64,000 nt of DNA from Synechococcus sp. M16.1 (lineage in GTDB: Bacteria; Cyanobacteriota; Cyanobacteriia; PCC-6307; Cyanobiaceae): the NCBI RefSeq assembly GCF_014279895.1, contig NZ_CP047954.1:806001-870000 (forward strand), given 5' to 3'. Made by a program: the position numbers and the translations under genes. The notes beneath the pieces were generated by a model that was not told where the DNA came from, searched no databases, and saw nothing but the letters and a program-made list of their open reading frames with translations. Positions within the stretch are counted from its first letter, which is position 1. Every line of letters starts with the position of its first letter. Positions 15,269 through 27,213 of this stretch are shown in pieces.

Positions 15269-17842
15269 CGCGTCCGCTTCCAGCTCCACGCTGATCGCCT
15301 GCCCCTCGCTGTAACGACCCGCCAGGATCGCTTTGGCAATGGGTGTCTCCAGTTCCCGCTGCACAGCGCGTTTCAGCGGTCGTGCCCCGTAGACGGGGTC
15401 ATATCCGGCATTGGCGAGCCAGTCGGCGGCCCCATCGCTCAGGCTGAGCTCCAGCTTGCGCTCAGCCAGCCGCTGGCGCAGACGTTCCACCTGAAGGGTG
15501 ACGATCTGGCGCAGTTCCTCTCGCCTGAGGCTGTGGAAGATGATCTGATCGTCGAGGCGATTGAGGAATTCCGGCCGGAAATAGGCCCGGAGAGCGTCAT
15601 TCACCCGGCTTTCCATCGCTCCATGCTGCTCGGGATCGCCGGCCAGCTCCAGGATCGACTGGCTACCGATGTTGCTCGTGAGAATCAGCACGGTGTTGGT
15701 GAAGTCCACGGTGCGGCCCTGCCCATCGGTGACACGGCCGTCATCGAGGATCTGCAACATCACGTTGAACACATCCGGGTGGGCTTTCTCCACCTCGTCG
15801 AACAGGATCACGGCGTAGGGCCGACGACGCACCGCTTCGGTGAGCTGGCCACCGGCCTCATAGCCCACGTAGCCGGGAGGTGCCCCGATCAAACGGCTCA
15901 CGGTGTGCTTCTCCATGTACTCCGACATGTCGATGCGAACCATGGCGTCATCGCTGTCGAACAGCCGGTTGGCGAGGGCTTTGGAGAGTTCCGTCTTGCC
16001 CACACCCGTGGGGCCGAGGAAAAGGAAGCTGGCGATGGGGCGGTTCGGATCGCTCAGCCCTGCCCTGGACCGTTGAATCGCATCGGCGACGGCGGTGACG
16101 GCCTGGTGCTGGCCGATCACCCGCTGATGCAGATCATCTTCGAGTTGCAGCAGCTTCTCCATTTCGCTCTGCACCAGCCGCGCCACAGGGATTCCGGTCC
16201 ACTTGGCGATCACCTCGGCGATGTCGTCTTCACTCACCTCCTCTCGCAGCAAGCCTTTCTCGCCCGGCTCCTCTGAGGCGATCTGGGCTTCCTGTTCGAG
16301 CAACTGCTTCTGCAGCGAGGCCAGTGTGCCGTATTCCAGTTCCGCTGCTTTGTTCAGGTCGTAGCTGCGTTTGGCCTGTTCCACCTGCAGCTGCACCCGT
16401 TCGATCTCTTCCTTGAGCGACGACAACTCATCGATCGCTCCTTTCTCCTGCTGCCATTGGGCATTCAGGGAACTTTGCTGTTCGCCCAGTTCCGCCAGTT
16501 CCCGTTCAATCCGTTGCAAGCGTTCCTGGCTGGCACTGTCGGATTCACGGCCGAGGGAGAGCTTCTCCATCTCCAGCTGCAGGATCTTGCGATCGATTTC
16601 ATCGATCTCCTCCGGTTTGGAGGTGATCTCCATCTTTAGGCGAGCGGCTGATTCATCCACCAGATCGATCGCTTTGTCCGGCAGGAAGCGGTCGGCGATG
16701 TAGCGGCTGCTCAACACAGCAGCTGCTACCAGGGCACTGTCGGCGATGCGGACGCCGTGGTGCACCTCATAACGCTCTTTCAGGCCACGCAGGATGGAGA
16801 TGGTGTCTTCCACCGTGGGTTGATCCACCAGCACCTGCTGGAAGCGTCGCTCCAAGGCGGGGTCCTTTTCGATGTGCTGGCGGTGCTCGTCGAGGGTGGT
16901 GGCGCCAATGCAGCGCAGTTCCCCCCGGGCCAGCATCGGCTTGAGCAGATTGCTGGCATCCATGGCTCCACCGGTGGCGCCAGCGCCCACCACCGTGTGG
17001 ATTTCATCGATGAACAGCACGATCTGGCCTTCCGAAGCGGTGACCTCCTTAAGGACTGCTTTGAGCCGTTCCTCGAACTCACCGCGGTATTTCGCGCCGG
17101 CGATCAGGGCACCCATGTCGAGGGCGATGAGCTGACGGTTCTGCAAGGCCTGGGGCACATCGCCATTCACGATGCGCTGCGCCAATCCCTCAACAATGGC
17201 GGTCTTGCCAACCCCGGGTTCGCCGATCAGCACGGGGTTGTTTTTGGTGCGCCGGCTGAGGATCTGGATGGTGCGCCGGATCTCCTCGTCGCGACCGATC
17301 ACCGGGTCCAGCTTTCCGTCACGGGCGGCGGCCGTCAGGTCCCGTCCGTACTTCTCAAGCGATTCATAGGTCCCTTCTGGGTTTTGATCGGTCACCGTCT
17401 GGTTGCCTCGCACGGCTGTAATGGCTTCTTTGAGTTTGCTGGTGTCAACGCCCGCTTGGCTGAGCAGTTGCCTGCCGCAGCGTTCATCGTCGGCCAGGGC
17501 CAGCAACAGATGTTCGATGGCGATGTAGCTGTCACTGAATCCATCGCGGGCTGTTTCGGCGCGATCCAGGCAGCTGTTGAGGGAGCGTCCCAGAAACACC
17601 GATTCCGGTGGAGAGCCAAGACTGGGCTGCTGTCTGAGATGGCTGTCGACGGCTGCCTGGAAATTGCCGACGTCGACCCCTGCTTTGCTGAGAATGCGTC
17701 CAGCCAGACCGTTCTGCTGCAACAGCGCAAGCAGCAGATGCTCCGTTTCAAGTTGCTGATGCCTGGCGCTCTGCGCCAGTTGCTGGGCGGCGACGATGGC
17801 GGCCCAGGCTTGTTCGGTGAACTGTTCCGCCGTGGGTTGCAT
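15254..17842 (-). CDS. clpB: ATP-dependent protein disaggregase ClpB
   Basis: An 862-residue Hsp100 protein of full length: N domain (1-150, two Clp_N repeats), first AAA+ module with GEPGVGKT (near 206) and [12 protein letters not shown], a long coiled-coil middle domain (about 405-530, [14 protein letters not shown]), second AAA+ module with GPTGVGKT (near 605), [15 protein letters not shown], and a C-terminal small domain. With DnaK it solubilises aggregates after stress. No CIRCE operator is visible upstream. The last 15 bases overlap the convergent QueD-like gene. Confidence 0.97.
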   Translation of the reverse strand: MQPTAEQFTEQAWAAIVAAQQLAQSARHQQLETEHLLLALLQQNGLAGRILSKAGVDVGNFQAAVDSHLRQQPSLGSPPESVFLGRSLNSCLDRAETARDGFSDSYIAIEHLLLALADDERCGRQLLSQAGVDTSKLKEAITAVRGNQTVTDQNPEGTYESLEKYGRDLTAAARDGKLDPVIGRDEEIRRTIQILSRRTKNNPVLIGEPGVGKTAIVEGLAQRIVNGDVPQALQNRQLIALDMGALIAGAKYRGEFEERLKAVLKEVTASEGQIVLFIDEIHTVVGAGATGGAMDASNLLKPMLARGELRCIGATTLDEHRQHIEKDPALERRFQQVLVDQPTVEDTISILRGLKERYEVHHGVRIADSALVAAAVLSSRYIADRFLPDKAIDLVDESAARLKMEITSKPEEIDEIDRKILQLEMEKLSLGRESDSASQERLQRIERELAELGEQQSSLNAQWQQEKGAIDELSSLKEEIERVQLQVEQAKRSYDLNKAAELEYGTLASLQKQLLEQEAQIASEEPGEKGLLREEVSEDDIAEVIAKWTGIPVARLVQSEMEKLLQLEDDLHQRVIGQHQAVTAVADAIQRSRAGLSDPNRPIASFLFLGPTGVGKTELSKALANRLFDSDDAMVRIDMSEYMEKHTVSRLIGAPPGYVGYEAGGQLTEAVRRRPYAVILFDEVEKAHPDVFNVMLQILDDGRVTDGQGRTVDFTNTVLILTSNIGSQSILELAGDPEQHGAMESRVNDALRAYFRPEFLNRLDDQIIFHSLRREELRQIVTLQVERLRQRLAERKLELSLSDGAADWLANAGYDPVYGARPLKRAVQRELETPIAKAILAGRYSEGQAISVELEADALALR

Positions 17843-17979
17843 CTCGGATGCGTTTCAACTGGGTTCACCGTATGGGGCTTGTTCCGTTTTCAGTGGGGGC
17901 AAACCGAAGCCTTTGGATCGGTCCCCACGCCAGGGAGCGGCAAACCGGGGTGTCTTTTTAGAGTTTGCCGAACCCTTGG

Positions 17980-18195
17980 ATGCCAATGCCTGATCAGCCG
18001 CTGGTGGACTCCCTCGTGCAGCAGGGTCTGGCGCTCGCAGCAACGGCTGGCGGTGAGCTGGAACGCAGCTGTTGGATGGTGGTGCATGAGCACCACCACG
18101 GTGTGAAACCCACGGAGTACGACATCCGGGAAATTGACGAGGATCTCTATCTGGCTGTGTTGCAGGCGGCCAAGCAGGCTCAGTCCGCCGTTTAA
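17980..18195 (+). CDS. Unknown small soluble protein
   Basis: About 71 residues (ATG 17980; ATG 17986 also possible). It contains SCWMVVHEHHHGVKPTEYDI, with a HEHHH cluster that could bind metal, and ends in a helical LYLAVLQAAKQAQSAV. It is divergent from clpB and convergent with the unknown gene at 18196, whose stop abuts its own. I do not recognise the family. Confidence 0.6.
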   Translation: MPMPDQPLVDSLVQQGLALAATAGGELERSCWMVVHEHHHGVKPTEYDIREIDEDLYLAVLQAAKQAQSAV

Positions 18196-18489
18196 TCAGC
18201 CGTTGAGCAGCTCCCGTAGAAGCGCGCGGTGAGCGTTTTCGGCTTCGATGCTCTCCCGCATCTCTTTTGGGAGGCGGGCTTCAAGGATGTCCTGTTTTTT
18301 CATCTCCGTGGCATAGCGGCTGCTGAACGCGCTGAAGCGATCGATATACGACCTTGCGACCTCTGGGGTGAAGGCAATCACCTCCAGAGCGTGTTTGAAG
18401 TGGAGGTAGGACACGGTCCACTCCACCAGCTCGTCAAAACTCTGCAGGCCAAGCGGGTTCTCAGGAAGCGTCATCGCTGCATCGCCCAT
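18196..18489 (-). CDS. Unknown 97-residue protein, last gene of the petJ operon
   Basis: A helical soluble protein with FDELVEWTVSYLHFKHALEVI and RYATEMKKQDILEARLPKEMRESIE. ATG 18489 lies 4 bases after the stop of the preceding gene; ATG 18474 is the alternative. It is the fourth gene of a leftward run starting with petJ. No family is recognised. Confidence 0.6.
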   Translation of the reverse strand: MGDAAMTLPENPLGLQSFDELVEWTVSYLHFKHALEVIAFTPEVARSYIDRFSAFSSRYATEMKKQDILEARLPKEMRESIEAENAHRALLRELLNG

Positions 18490-18493
18490 GGCT

Positions 18494-18895
18494 TCAACCA
18501 AAACCCTTGGCTTTGGCCTTGGCCTGGGCCGTTAGGTCCTTCAACCGGCCGTTGAGCAGAACATCGCGTTCACGGTCTGCTCCCACATGGGGTGCGATCT
18601 CCACCCCAGCGCTCCGCATGGCCTGCAGCGCTGCTGCTTCCTCAGCTGAGCCCGTGTCACTGCCGAGGTAGCGCTCCACGGCCGCAGCCCCTGGGGCGTC
18701 CGCAGCGAAGTACACCGTTCCCGGACCTCGCCGCTCGATGGTTTGCTGCCGCTGCCGGCGGCGCTGCTGCACGATCGCCCAGAGCCGGCCTTGATTGGCG
18801 GTCATGAAGGCGTTCAGATCCGCGGCGTCGGTGTCTTCCGCCAGGGCCATGCTGGTGCCGTCGATGAAATCACTGAGCAGGGTGACAACGGCCAT
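18494..18895 (-). CDS. Unknown protein, translationally coupled to the Nif11 gene
   Basis: A 133-residue protein starting MAVVTLLSDFIDGTSMALAE, with an Arg/Gln-rich stretch (QQRRRQRQQ) and a C-terminal Ala/Lys tail (LTAQAKAKAKGFG). Its ATG overlaps the stop of the upstream Nif11-domain gene (ATGA). An in-frame upward extension exists but would translate the tandem repeat in another frame. No known family is recognised. Confidence 0.6.
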   Translation of the reverse strand: MAVVTLLSDFIDGTSMALAEDTDAADLNAFMTANQGRLWAIVQQRRRQRQQTIERRGPGTVYFAADAPGAAAVERYLGSDTGSAEEAAALQAMRSAGVEIAPHVGADRERDVLLNGRLKDLTAQAKAKAKGFG

Positions 18896-19182
18896 CAGGT
18901 CTTTGGTGGTTGCGGGGCTGTTGATTGGGAGGCTGTTGATTGCGAGGGATTTGATTGGAAGGGTGGTGATTGAAACGAGCGCTGGATCCGGCTGGTTTCG
19001 AACCAACGGGTGATGGCTGATTCGCGGGCGTCGTAGCAGAGATCCCGCTGGATCACATTGAAGCCGTGGCGGCGTGCCAGGGCCAACAGTTGATCGTCAT
19101 CACGGCATTGGGCCGCATCACGCCGCAAGCCCTGGTGGTGCTCCACAGCCCGCAAAAAATCGCGAAGAGCTTCACGACTCAT
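18895..19182 (-). CDS. Nif11-domain protein with a pentapeptide-like repeat tail
   Basis: A 95-residue protein. Residues 1-50 (LRDFLRAVEHHQGLRRDAAQ, DDDQLLALARRHGFNVIQRD) match the Nif11 domain. Residues 71-90 are four units of a Gln-Ser-x-x-x repeat (QSPPF, QSNPS, QSTAS, QSTAP), encoded by a 15-bp tandem repeat. There is no Gly-Gly leader cleavage site and no Cys/Ser/Thr core as in prochlorosins. The start overlaps the petJ stop by 4 bases (ATGA), so it is translated with cytochrome c6. The role is unknown. Confidence 0.7.
   Translation of the reverse strand: MSREALRDFLRAVEHHQGLRRDAAQCRDDDQLLALARRHGFNVIQRDLCYDARESAITRWFETSRIQRSFQSPPFQSNPSQSTASQSTAPQPPKT
18921..18977. repeat. 15-bp tandem repeat inside the Nif11 gene
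   Basis: Plus-strand units TTGATTGGGAGGCTG (18921-18935), TTGATTGCGAGGGAT (18936-18950) and TTGATTGGAAGGGTG (18951-18965), then a degenerate GTGATTGAAACG (18966-18977). The 15-base period keeps the reading frame and encodes the five-residue tail repeat. Confidence 0.88.
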
Positions 19183-19556
19183 CGCCTGGACCAGCCCAAT
19201 TCGGCCCGTTGTTCCACGTAGGTGGCCACCGCCATGATCTCCTCTTCACTCAGTTTGTCGGCATAGCTGGGCATGGCATTCAGCCCATCCTCGATCTCAT
19301 GCTCCAGGGCCTCCAGCGGGGAGCTGGAGTAGGCCTCCACATGGTCGTTCAAGTCGCTGATCTTCAGTGTTCTGTTGGCGCGGATCACATTGCCGCCCCC
19401 CATGTGACAAGCCGCACAGTTGCTGTTGAAAATCTGCTCACCTCGCTCCAAGGCGGAGCTTTCGATCGTGTCGATCGCCATCGCCGGAGCAGACAGCAGG
19501 CCTGTTGCGCCAACGATCAACAGCAATGTCAGCATCAGGCCTGATAGGCGTGCCAT
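19179..19556 (-). CDS. petJ: Cytochrome c6
   Basis: A 125-residue precursor with a signal peptide ending SAPAMA (about residue 27), the haem motif CAACH at 47-51, the loop MGGGNVIRANRTLK, and the axial Met95 in LNAMPSYADKLSEEE. It carries electrons from cytochrome b6f to photosystem I or to the terminal oxidase in the lumen. ATG 19556 is preferred over an upstream TTG because AGGGGGG stands just before it. It heads a four-gene leftward run with overlapping Nif11 gene. Plastocyanin lies next upstream, separated by a terminator. Confidence 0.93.
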   Translation of the reverse strand: MARLSGLMLTLLLIVGATGLLSAPAMAIDTIESSALERGEQIFNSNCAACHMGGGNVIRANRTLKISDLNDHVEAYSSSPLEALEHEIEDGLNAMPSYADKLSEEEIMAVATYVEQRAELGWSRR

Positions 19557-19599
19557 CGCAACCCCCCTCAATGCCCCAAGCTATCCATCGTTGCCGGCA

Positions 19600-19640
19600 A
19601 AAAAAAGAACCCCGGGCTGTGGTTGATACACAGCCCGGAG
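19600..19640 (-). terminator. Terminator downstream of petE
   Basis: CCGGGCTGTG at 19612-19621 pairs with CACAGCCCGG at 19629-19638. Read on the minus strand the stem is followed, after GGTTC, by a run of eight T (19600-19607). It separates the petE transcript from the petJ operon. Confidence 0.88.
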
Positions 19641-19689
19641 CTTTCAGTTCAGTTTGAGATGTTCAGAGATTTCCTCAGAAATCAAGGAA

Positions 19690-20049
19690 TCACTCAACGA
19701 TCACCTTGCCAACCATGCCAGCACCGCGGTGGGGCTCGCAATAGAAGTCGTAGGTGCCAGCGGTGGCGAAGGTTTCCTCCCAGGATTCGCCGGGGTTGAA
19801 GGCGAGGTCAGAGTGGCTGTACTCGTCGTGGCCTTCGAAAACAGCGTTGTGAGGAGCCAGTTTGTTGTTGACGAACTTGACGGTGTCGCCGGCCTTGATG
19901 TTCACGGTGGCGGGCTCGAAGGCGAGCATGCCGCCGTCGGTGCCGAGCTTCACTTCAACAGTGGCGGCTTGAGCGCTGCCGACGTTGAGGCCGATCAGCA
20001 TCAGGAAGGCGCAGCAGGCGGCTGCAATGGTGCGGATGACGGAGCGCAT
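19690..20049 (-). CDS. petE: Plastocyanin
   Basis: A 119-residue precursor with signal peptide [20 protein letters not shown]... ending SAQA (residue 28). The copper ligands are visible: His67 (KLAPHNAVF), Cys104 and His107 ([12 protein letters not shown]), and Met112. It carries electrons from cytochrome b6f to photosystem I. ATG 20049 is chosen; ATG 20070 would overlap the upstream SDR gene's stop. A strong terminator follows. In many cyanobacteria petE and petJ are controlled oppositely by copper; nothing here shows a copper operator. Confidence 0.96.
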   Translation of the reverse strand: MRSVIRTIAAACCAFLMLIGLNVGSAQAATVEVKLGTDGGMLAFEPATVNIKAGDTVKFVNNKLAPHNAVFEGHDEYSHSDLAFNPGESWEETFATAGTYDFYCEPHRGAGMVGKVIVE

Positions 20050-20056
20050 GAAAGTG

Positions 20057-21076
20057 CTAGGTCGATTCATTGACCTTACGCGCGGGTCTGGTGGTTCCGC
20101 GGTTGGGTAGGCCGGAATCGCTAAGAACTGTTGCCAAGTCAGGGGCATGGCTGCTGCCGCCGAAACGTTCCGGCTGGGTCACAGGGTCATGAATGAAGTG
20201 GCGCTGGCGAATGCTGAACCGGTCCCAGGCATTCACTTCGATCGGCAGAACGCGGATCAGGGTCTCAATCAGCCATGGCCAGAGCGGAATGCCGGGCGTT
20301 CGGGCCACACCGCGCCAGCGGCAGAGGGTTTTCACGGTGTCGTTCACCGAGATGGCCGCTTGTCCCATCACCACCCGACGCAGGGCGCCTTGCCCGGGTT
20401 CTCGGTTCGGTTCATGGGGGCGGGTGGCCAAGAGACCACAGATGCGGGCGATGTCTTCCGCATGGATGAAGTGGAAGCTCGCATCCACCCGAAGCCAACG
20501 GGCCAGCCAGAGCCAACGGCTGACTTCAGCCAAACCTTCGGTGAGGTAGCTGGTGGGGAAGGGACTGGTGCCGTCGACCCTTCCACCGAACACCAAGGTG
20601 GGAAACACCGCCACGACTTTGCTGGCCAGAGGGTGCTGCTCAAGATCCCTGAGGCAGCGAGCCTTGGTTTGGATGTATTCCGTGCCGTAGGCCAGAGCTT
20701 CCGGCAGGGGGCGCAGGTGCCGGTCGAGCACGCTGGCCGTGGAGAAGTAAATGATCTGCTCCAGTTTGCTGGGATCCAGAAGCGTCAGCATCCGTTTCAC
20801 CGCCACCACATTCACCTGTTCGGCCCGCTCGGGGTCACCCCAGGCTGTGGCGGTGTGAATCACCCGATTCACCGAGGCCAGCTCTTGGGCAAAACGGTCG
20901 GTGTCCCGCAGGTCCCCGACCAAGAGGCGGATGCGGGGATGGTCTGCTGGAACAGCGGTGAGTTTGGCGGGATCCCTCAGCCAGAGCAGCAGCTCGGCAT
21001 CCGAGTGGTCCAGAAGCCAGCGGGAGACGTACTGACCGACGCATCCGCTGGCGCCGGTCACCAGGATGCGGGTCAA
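20057..21076 (-). CDS. NAD(P)-dependent epimerase/dehydratase (extended SDR)
   Basis: A 339-residue Rossmann protein starting [20 protein letters not shown], with GxxGxxG at residues 8-14, an [21 protein letters not shown]-type segment after strand 4, and a YxxxK pair in [10 protein letters not shown]. The substrate is not clear; possibilities include a sugar nucleotide or a pigment precursor. The start overlaps hemE by 4 bases (ATGA), so the two are translationally coupled, and petE follows 7 bases after its stop. Confidence 0.82.
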   Translation of the reverse strand: MTRILVTGASGCVGQYVSRWLLDHSDAELLLWLRDPAKLTAVPADHPRIRLLVGDLRDTDRFAQELASVNRVIHTATAWGDPERAEQVNVVAVKRMLTLLDPSKLEQIIYFSTASVLDRHLRPLPEALAYGTEYIQTKARCLRDLEQHPLASKVVAVFPTLVFGGRVDGTSPFPTSYLTEGLAEVSRWLWLARWLRVDASFHFIHAEDIARICGLLATRPHEPNREPGQGALRRVVMGQAAISVNDTVKTLCRWRGVARTPGIPLWPWLIETLIRVLPIEVNAWDRFSIRQRHFIHDPVTQPERFGGSSHAPDLATVLSDSGLPNRGTTRPARKVNEST

Positions 21077-22131
21077 ACGACAGCCCCGAGACGGTCCATC
21101 ACGCTCTTGCCGGCCCGGAAGAAGGCTTCACCGTTTTCTTCCGGTGTACCCGGCAGGATTCCATGGCCGAGGTTGAGGATGTGCTTCCGGCCGCGGGCCT
21201 TGCGCACGCAGTCATCGATGCGGGCCTCAATTGCCTCCGGGGTGCCGAACAGCAGGCCGGGATCCACGTTGCCCTGAACACCAACGTGCTCCGGCAGACG
21301 TGCCAGGGCTTCGGCCATGTCCACGGTCCAATCCAGCGAAACGATGTCAACACCGGTGTTGGCCATCCGCTCGATCACGCCGGCGCTGCCGGAGATGTAG
21401 AGGATGAAGGGGGTGTCGGGGTGCGTCTGCTTGACCAGATCCACCACTTTCTTCTGATAAGGCGCAGCGAAGGTGTCGTAGTCCGCTGGGCTCAGCTGGC
21501 CCGCCCAGGAATCAAACATCTGCACCACCTGGGCGCCGGAATCAATCTGATAGCGCAGGTAGTTGGCGATCGACTCGGCGAAGTGGTCGAGCAGCTTGTG
21601 CAGGATCTCGGGTTCGCGGAAGGCCATGGCCTTGATCACCGCGTAGTTCTTGCTGCTCTTGCCCTCCACCACGTAGGCGGCCAGGGTCCAGGGGGCACCA
21701 ACGAAGCCGAGAACAGCTGCTTCGTTGCCAACGCTCTGGCGCAGACGACCCAGTACTTCACCCACAAAGGGCATCGACTCGGCGGGGTTGAGGGGGCGCA
21801 GGGCATCCACCTGGGCCATGCTCCGGATTGGATCGCCGATCTGGGGGCCTTTGCTCTCGATGATGTCGAAATCGATTCCCATCCCCGGCAGGGGCGTGAG
21901 GATGTCGGAGAACAGGATCACGCCATCGGGCTTGAAGGCGTGAAACGGCTGCATGGAGATCTCATAGGAGAGATCAGGGTTTTCGGAACGCTCACGGAAG
22001 CTGGGGTACTTGTCCCGCAGGTCCCGGTAGATCTTCATGTAGCGACCGGCCTGGCGCATCATCCACACCGGAGGACGCTCCACCGATTCACCGCGCGCAG
22101 CACGCAGGAGCAGGGGTAAAGAGTCGCTCAT
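21073..22131 (-). CDS. hemE: Uroporphyrinogen decarboxylase
   Basis: A 352-residue protein with the N-terminal signature [17 protein letters not shown], the catalytic aspartate in [32 protein letters not shown], and the C-terminal [15 protein letters not shown]. It removes four carboxyl groups from uroporphyrinogen III, supplying chlorophyll, haem and bilins. ATG 22131 is used. It leads the hemE-SDR pair and lies downstream of glgB on the same strand with an 80-base gap. Confidence 0.97.
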   Translation of the reverse strand: MSDSLPLLLRAARGESVERPPVWMMRQAGRYMKIYRDLRDKYPSFRERSENPDLSYEISMQPFHAFKPDGVILFSDILTPLPGMGIDFDIIESKGPQIGDPIRSMAQVDALRPLNPAESMPFVGEVLGRLRQSVGNEAAVLGFVGAPWTLAAYVVEGKSSKNYAVIKAMAFREPEILHKLLDHFAESIANYLRYQIDSGAQVVQMFDSWAGQLSPADYDTFAAPYQKKVVDLVKQTHPDTPFILYISGSAGVIERMANTGVDIVSLDWTVDMAEALARLPEHVGVQGNVDPGLLFGTPEAIEARIDDCVRKARGRKHILNLGHGILPGTPEENGEAFFRAGKSVMDRLGAVV

Positions 22132-22212
22132 CAAGCCCGGTCAGGTCAGCCGGAAACCTACCCGAATTGAGGCCTTGGCTAGAGCTTTACCCCCTCTTTG
22201 TCATCACGTTCG

Positions 22213-24510
<2,298 letters not shown>

Positions 24511-24570
24511 GGGAGATCTGTGAATTGGGCGAGATGTTAAGCCCGATTTACGAAACAGATCCGCTGTTGA

Positions 24571-25236
24571 TCAGACGAAGTCTCGGGAAATGTCGACGTT
24601 GATGATCCGACCGCTTGCGTCAAAGATCACGAACAGGTTGGTGGTGGCCTGGCCGAAGGCGACAGCCACCAGCACGAGCTGCTGATCGCCGCCTTGATGG
24701 GCGATCACAGCGTCCTTGACCTTGCGGAACCCACCTGACACCTGGCTGAGCTTGGTCCATTTGCGTTCCAGATCTCCCGGGGCCAGCTCCTCCTGGAGTT
24801 GGAGGGACATCTTGGATCGCGCGGCAATCCAGCGTCCTGCTGCCAGGTCGCGGGTGAAGTCGAGGGCCGTTGTCTCGATCGGCTGGATCCGGTCGCTCCA
24901 CTTCCAGGCGAGCAGTTTGCCGTCCTCATCCAGCACCATCAGCACCCCTTCGTCACCGGATGCAGTGGTCACCACCGCATCGATGGTTGTTGTGTTGTAG
25001 CCAGGGGTCACGCTGACAACGCGGGTTGCATCAATGGCCGCGAGTTGGTTCAGGCGTGCCTGGACGGTGTTCATATCAACGCTGGTCTGAACCGGGGCTG
25101 CGAGAGCGTCATGCATGACGTCTCCCTGGCGATTTTTGAGCGCCTCCAGCAGCAGTTCAGCCGCCGCCGTTGGCTGGGCTGGGGTGAGTTCGGTTCTGGT
25201 GAGTTGCTCCGCTGCTGCGGGACTGATCAACTCCAT
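24571..25236 (-). CDS. DUF3887-like protein, N-terminus incomplete in appearance
   Basis: A 221-residue protein starting at ATG 25236 (MELISPAAAEQLTRTEL). The C-terminal half (LERKWTKLSQVSGGFRKV, LVLVAVAFGQATTNLFVIFDASGRIINVDI) resembles DUF3887 domains, which occur in exported proteins. Thirteen in-frame codons upstream read LSAALLAIALSAP, a perfect signal-peptide core, but they lie directly after a TAG stop and offer no ATG, GTG or TTG. Either a rare start is used or the beginning of the gene has been damaged. The function is unknown. Confidence 0.65.
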   Translation of the reverse strand: MELISPAAAEQLTRTELTPAQPTAAAELLLEALKNRQGDVMHDALAAPVQTSVDMNTVQARLNQLAAIDATRVVSVTPGYNTTTIDAVVTTASGDEGVLMVLDEDGKLLAWKWSDRIQPIETTALDFTRDLAAGRWIAARSKMSLQLQEELAPGDLERKWTKLSQVSGGFRKVKDAVIAHQGGDQQLVLVAVAFGQATTNLFVIFDASGRIINVDISRDFV

Positions 25237-25291
25237 GGGAGCCGACAGAGCGATGGCCAGCAGGGCAGCGGAGAGCTACAAAGCACAAACG

Positions 25292-26896
25292 TCAGTCGAG
25301 CTTCAGTCTGCCGGAATTAAAGGGGTTCAGCTGCAGGGTGGAGCCAGCAAGTTTCAGTGTCAGTGTCACCACACGATGCTCTGGGCTTGGTGCTCCGCAG
25401 GCAACGGCATCGTGGCCAGGGTTGACGCCAATGGCGGGCCACGCTGCTGCGGCAACGGAGATCCTCAGTCGATCGCCACAAGCCAGGCTCGCGTGCAGCG
25501 GCTGGAGGATCACGCTGCGCCTGGCTGGCTGCAACGCCTCCTCTCCGCGAACCCGTACGACTCCCGTGCTCAGTTGATCAACGCTGTTGGTTTCCGCGGG
25601 CAGGCGCGAGAGGCTGATGCAGAGATCAAACCCGGGCTGGTCCGCTTCGGCGTCCAACAGGAGGTGCGGTTGACCTGACAGCAGAAGCTCATCGACCAGG
25701 GGTGCGGTGGTGAATGTCGCAACGTCGCTGCGTTGATCCACGGCCGTGCGCTCAGCGGGGCCAGGGTTTGTTCCGAGGTGTCCCCCGATGGCCGGAACCG
25801 GTCGCCAGGGGTCATGAACGATGACCACGCTTCCTTCTCCTTCTCCATCCGCCACAAGGGCGCCTTCACTTGGGTCGATGCAGGCCAGTCCATTGCTCCG
25901 CAGTCCCCATGACGCTGACCTGCCCGTGGCGGGTGCGGGGATCGCGTTCCACTGATGCTGGGTGATGTTCCAGAGCTGGTGACTGGGCTCCGGTTCCTGC
26001 GGGGGGCGATCCTGCAGATGTTGTTGGAAGAACTGAAGCATCAGCTGCTGGGTTTCCGGCCACCACTGCAAATGGGAGGCCGGCCCGATGTGCAGGGAGG
26101 GCTGCCCGCCGGCCGCTTGGCTGCGATGCCAGAGGTCCAGCAGACCCACCAGATGCGGATCCCACCATCCACCGATCAACAGCATCGGCCGCTGGAGCCA
26201 GCTCTCCGGGGCGTGATGAACCGTCCACTGCTGATCGTTGCTGGGGTCGTTGTTCAACCAGCTCCAGGCCATGCCTTCGGGGTCATGGCGCTCCAGCAGG
26301 GTTGGTCCGTCCCGCAAATAGCGGTTGTCTTCAAGGCTTCGGCGGATCTCCAGCCAGGCCGTTGCATCTCCGCGTCGCTGGGCCTGGAGGGCCGCCAGCT
26401 GCAGCCCCCATCCCAGGCCGAGGTGCCACCAGTGGGCACCGCCTTCACAACTCCAATGGCGTCGTTCGTCCAGGCCGGTCATCGCCGGAGCTGTGCACTC
26501 CGGCGGTGGGGCCGATTCCGCTGCGGTGAGCTGGGTCAGGCCCTGATACGAAAACCCGTAGACCCCCAGGCGTCCATTGCATTCCGGCAGCTGCCGCACC
26601 CAGGCATGGGTGGCGGGGGTGTCGGCTGCTTCCTGACCAAACCCCCGGAAACCTCCCTCCGACTCGCCTTGTCCTCGGACGTCCTGAACGACCACCAGGA
26701 AGCCATGGGACGCCCACCAACTGGGGTGGGCGTAGGTCACGGTTGAGGCGATGCGGCTCCCGTAGGGCTGCCGCATCAGCAGGGCAGGCCAGGGGCCTTC
26801 GCCGCTTGGATGCCACAACCGTGAACGCAGCACCACGCCATCGGCCGTCCTCAGCGCTGCAGACCGGCAGACAATTCCGCTGGTCTCAGCGGACAT
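25292..26896 (-). CDS. CocE/NonD-family (X-Pro dipeptidyl-peptidase-like) hydrolase
   Basis: A 534-residue alpha/beta hydrolase. It shows the S15-type N-terminal region (LLMRQPYGSRIAS, GFLVVVQDVRGQGESEGGFRGF), the nucleophile elbow GFSYQG in RLGVYGFSYQGLTQL, and a C-terminal jelly-roll part with RVRGEEALQPARRSVILQPL typical of the family. Members hydrolyse amino-acid esters, acyl amides or peptides. No signal peptide is seen. Its start overlaps the 3' end of the upstream exported-protein gene by 11 bases. Confidence 0.85.
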   Translation of the reverse strand: MSAETSGIVCRSAALRTADGVVLRSRLWHPSGEGPWPALLMRQPYGSRIASTVTYAHPSWWASHGFLVVVQDVRGQGESEGGFRGFGQEAADTPATHAWVRQLPECNGRLGVYGFSYQGLTQLTAAESAPPPECTAPAMTGLDERRHWSCEGGAHWWHLGLGWGLQLAALQAQRRGDATAWLEIRRSLEDNRYLRDGPTLLERHDPEGMAWSWLNNDPSNDQQWTVHHAPESWLQRPMLLIGGWWDPHLVGLLDLWHRSQAAGGQPSLHIGPASHLQWWPETQQLMLQFFQQHLQDRPPQEPEPSHQLWNITQHQWNAIPAPATGRSASWGLRSNGLACIDPSEGALVADGEGEGSVVIVHDPWRPVPAIGGHLGTNPGPAERTAVDQRSDVATFTTAPLVDELLLSGQPHLLLDAEADQPGFDLCISLSRLPAETNSVDQLSTGVVRVRGEEALQPARRSVILQPLHASLACGDRLRISVAAAAWPAIGVNPGHDAVACGAPSPEHRVVTLTLKLAGSTLQLNPFNSGRLKLD

Positions 26897-27167
26897 CGGC
26901 GCAATGCATCCCCACGATGTAGGTCATGAGGATTTCCGCATCCTGAAAACTCAGCTTCTCGCTGGCGGCGACCTGGTTGATGTAGGGCTTGGAGAATGGC
27001 GATCGGCCGTTGGCGTTCATTTGCCGGAACGAACGGCACATGGCCTTTGCTTTTTCAGGATTGCGTTTGACGCTGTTGAGCAAGTCCGAGTCAGCGGCAA
27101 CCACGAGCAATGGTGAGCCCAGTAGCGCCAGAGCGATCAAAGCTGTGCGTAGGAGTTTCAAGCCCAT
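26886..27167 (-). CDS. Exported protein of unknown function
   Basis: A 93-residue protein with a signal peptide (MGLKLLRTALIALALLGSPL, cleavage near residue 25 after VVAA). The mature part (SVKRNPEKAKAMCRSFRQMN, SAYINQ-like PYINQVAASEKLSF, TYIVGMHCADVR) contains two cysteines that may pair. The pattern recurs in my memory of marine cyanobacteria but no function is known. It overlaps the CocE-like gene by 11 bases. Confidence 0.7.
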   Translation of the reverse strand: MGLKLLRTALIALALLGSPLLVVAADSDLLNSVKRNPEKAKAMCRSFRQMNANGRSPFSKPYINQVAASEKLSFQDAEILMTYIVGMHCADVR

Positions 27168-27213
27168 AACAGGTTCATACGCAGGTTTGGATGCCAAGGC
27201 AGGGTGGCTGGGG

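Noticed and set aside
18895-19182. Prochlorosin-like lanthipeptide precursor
   Set aside because: There is a Nif11-type N-terminus but no Gly-Gly cleavage site, no Cys core and no LanM gene in the window.
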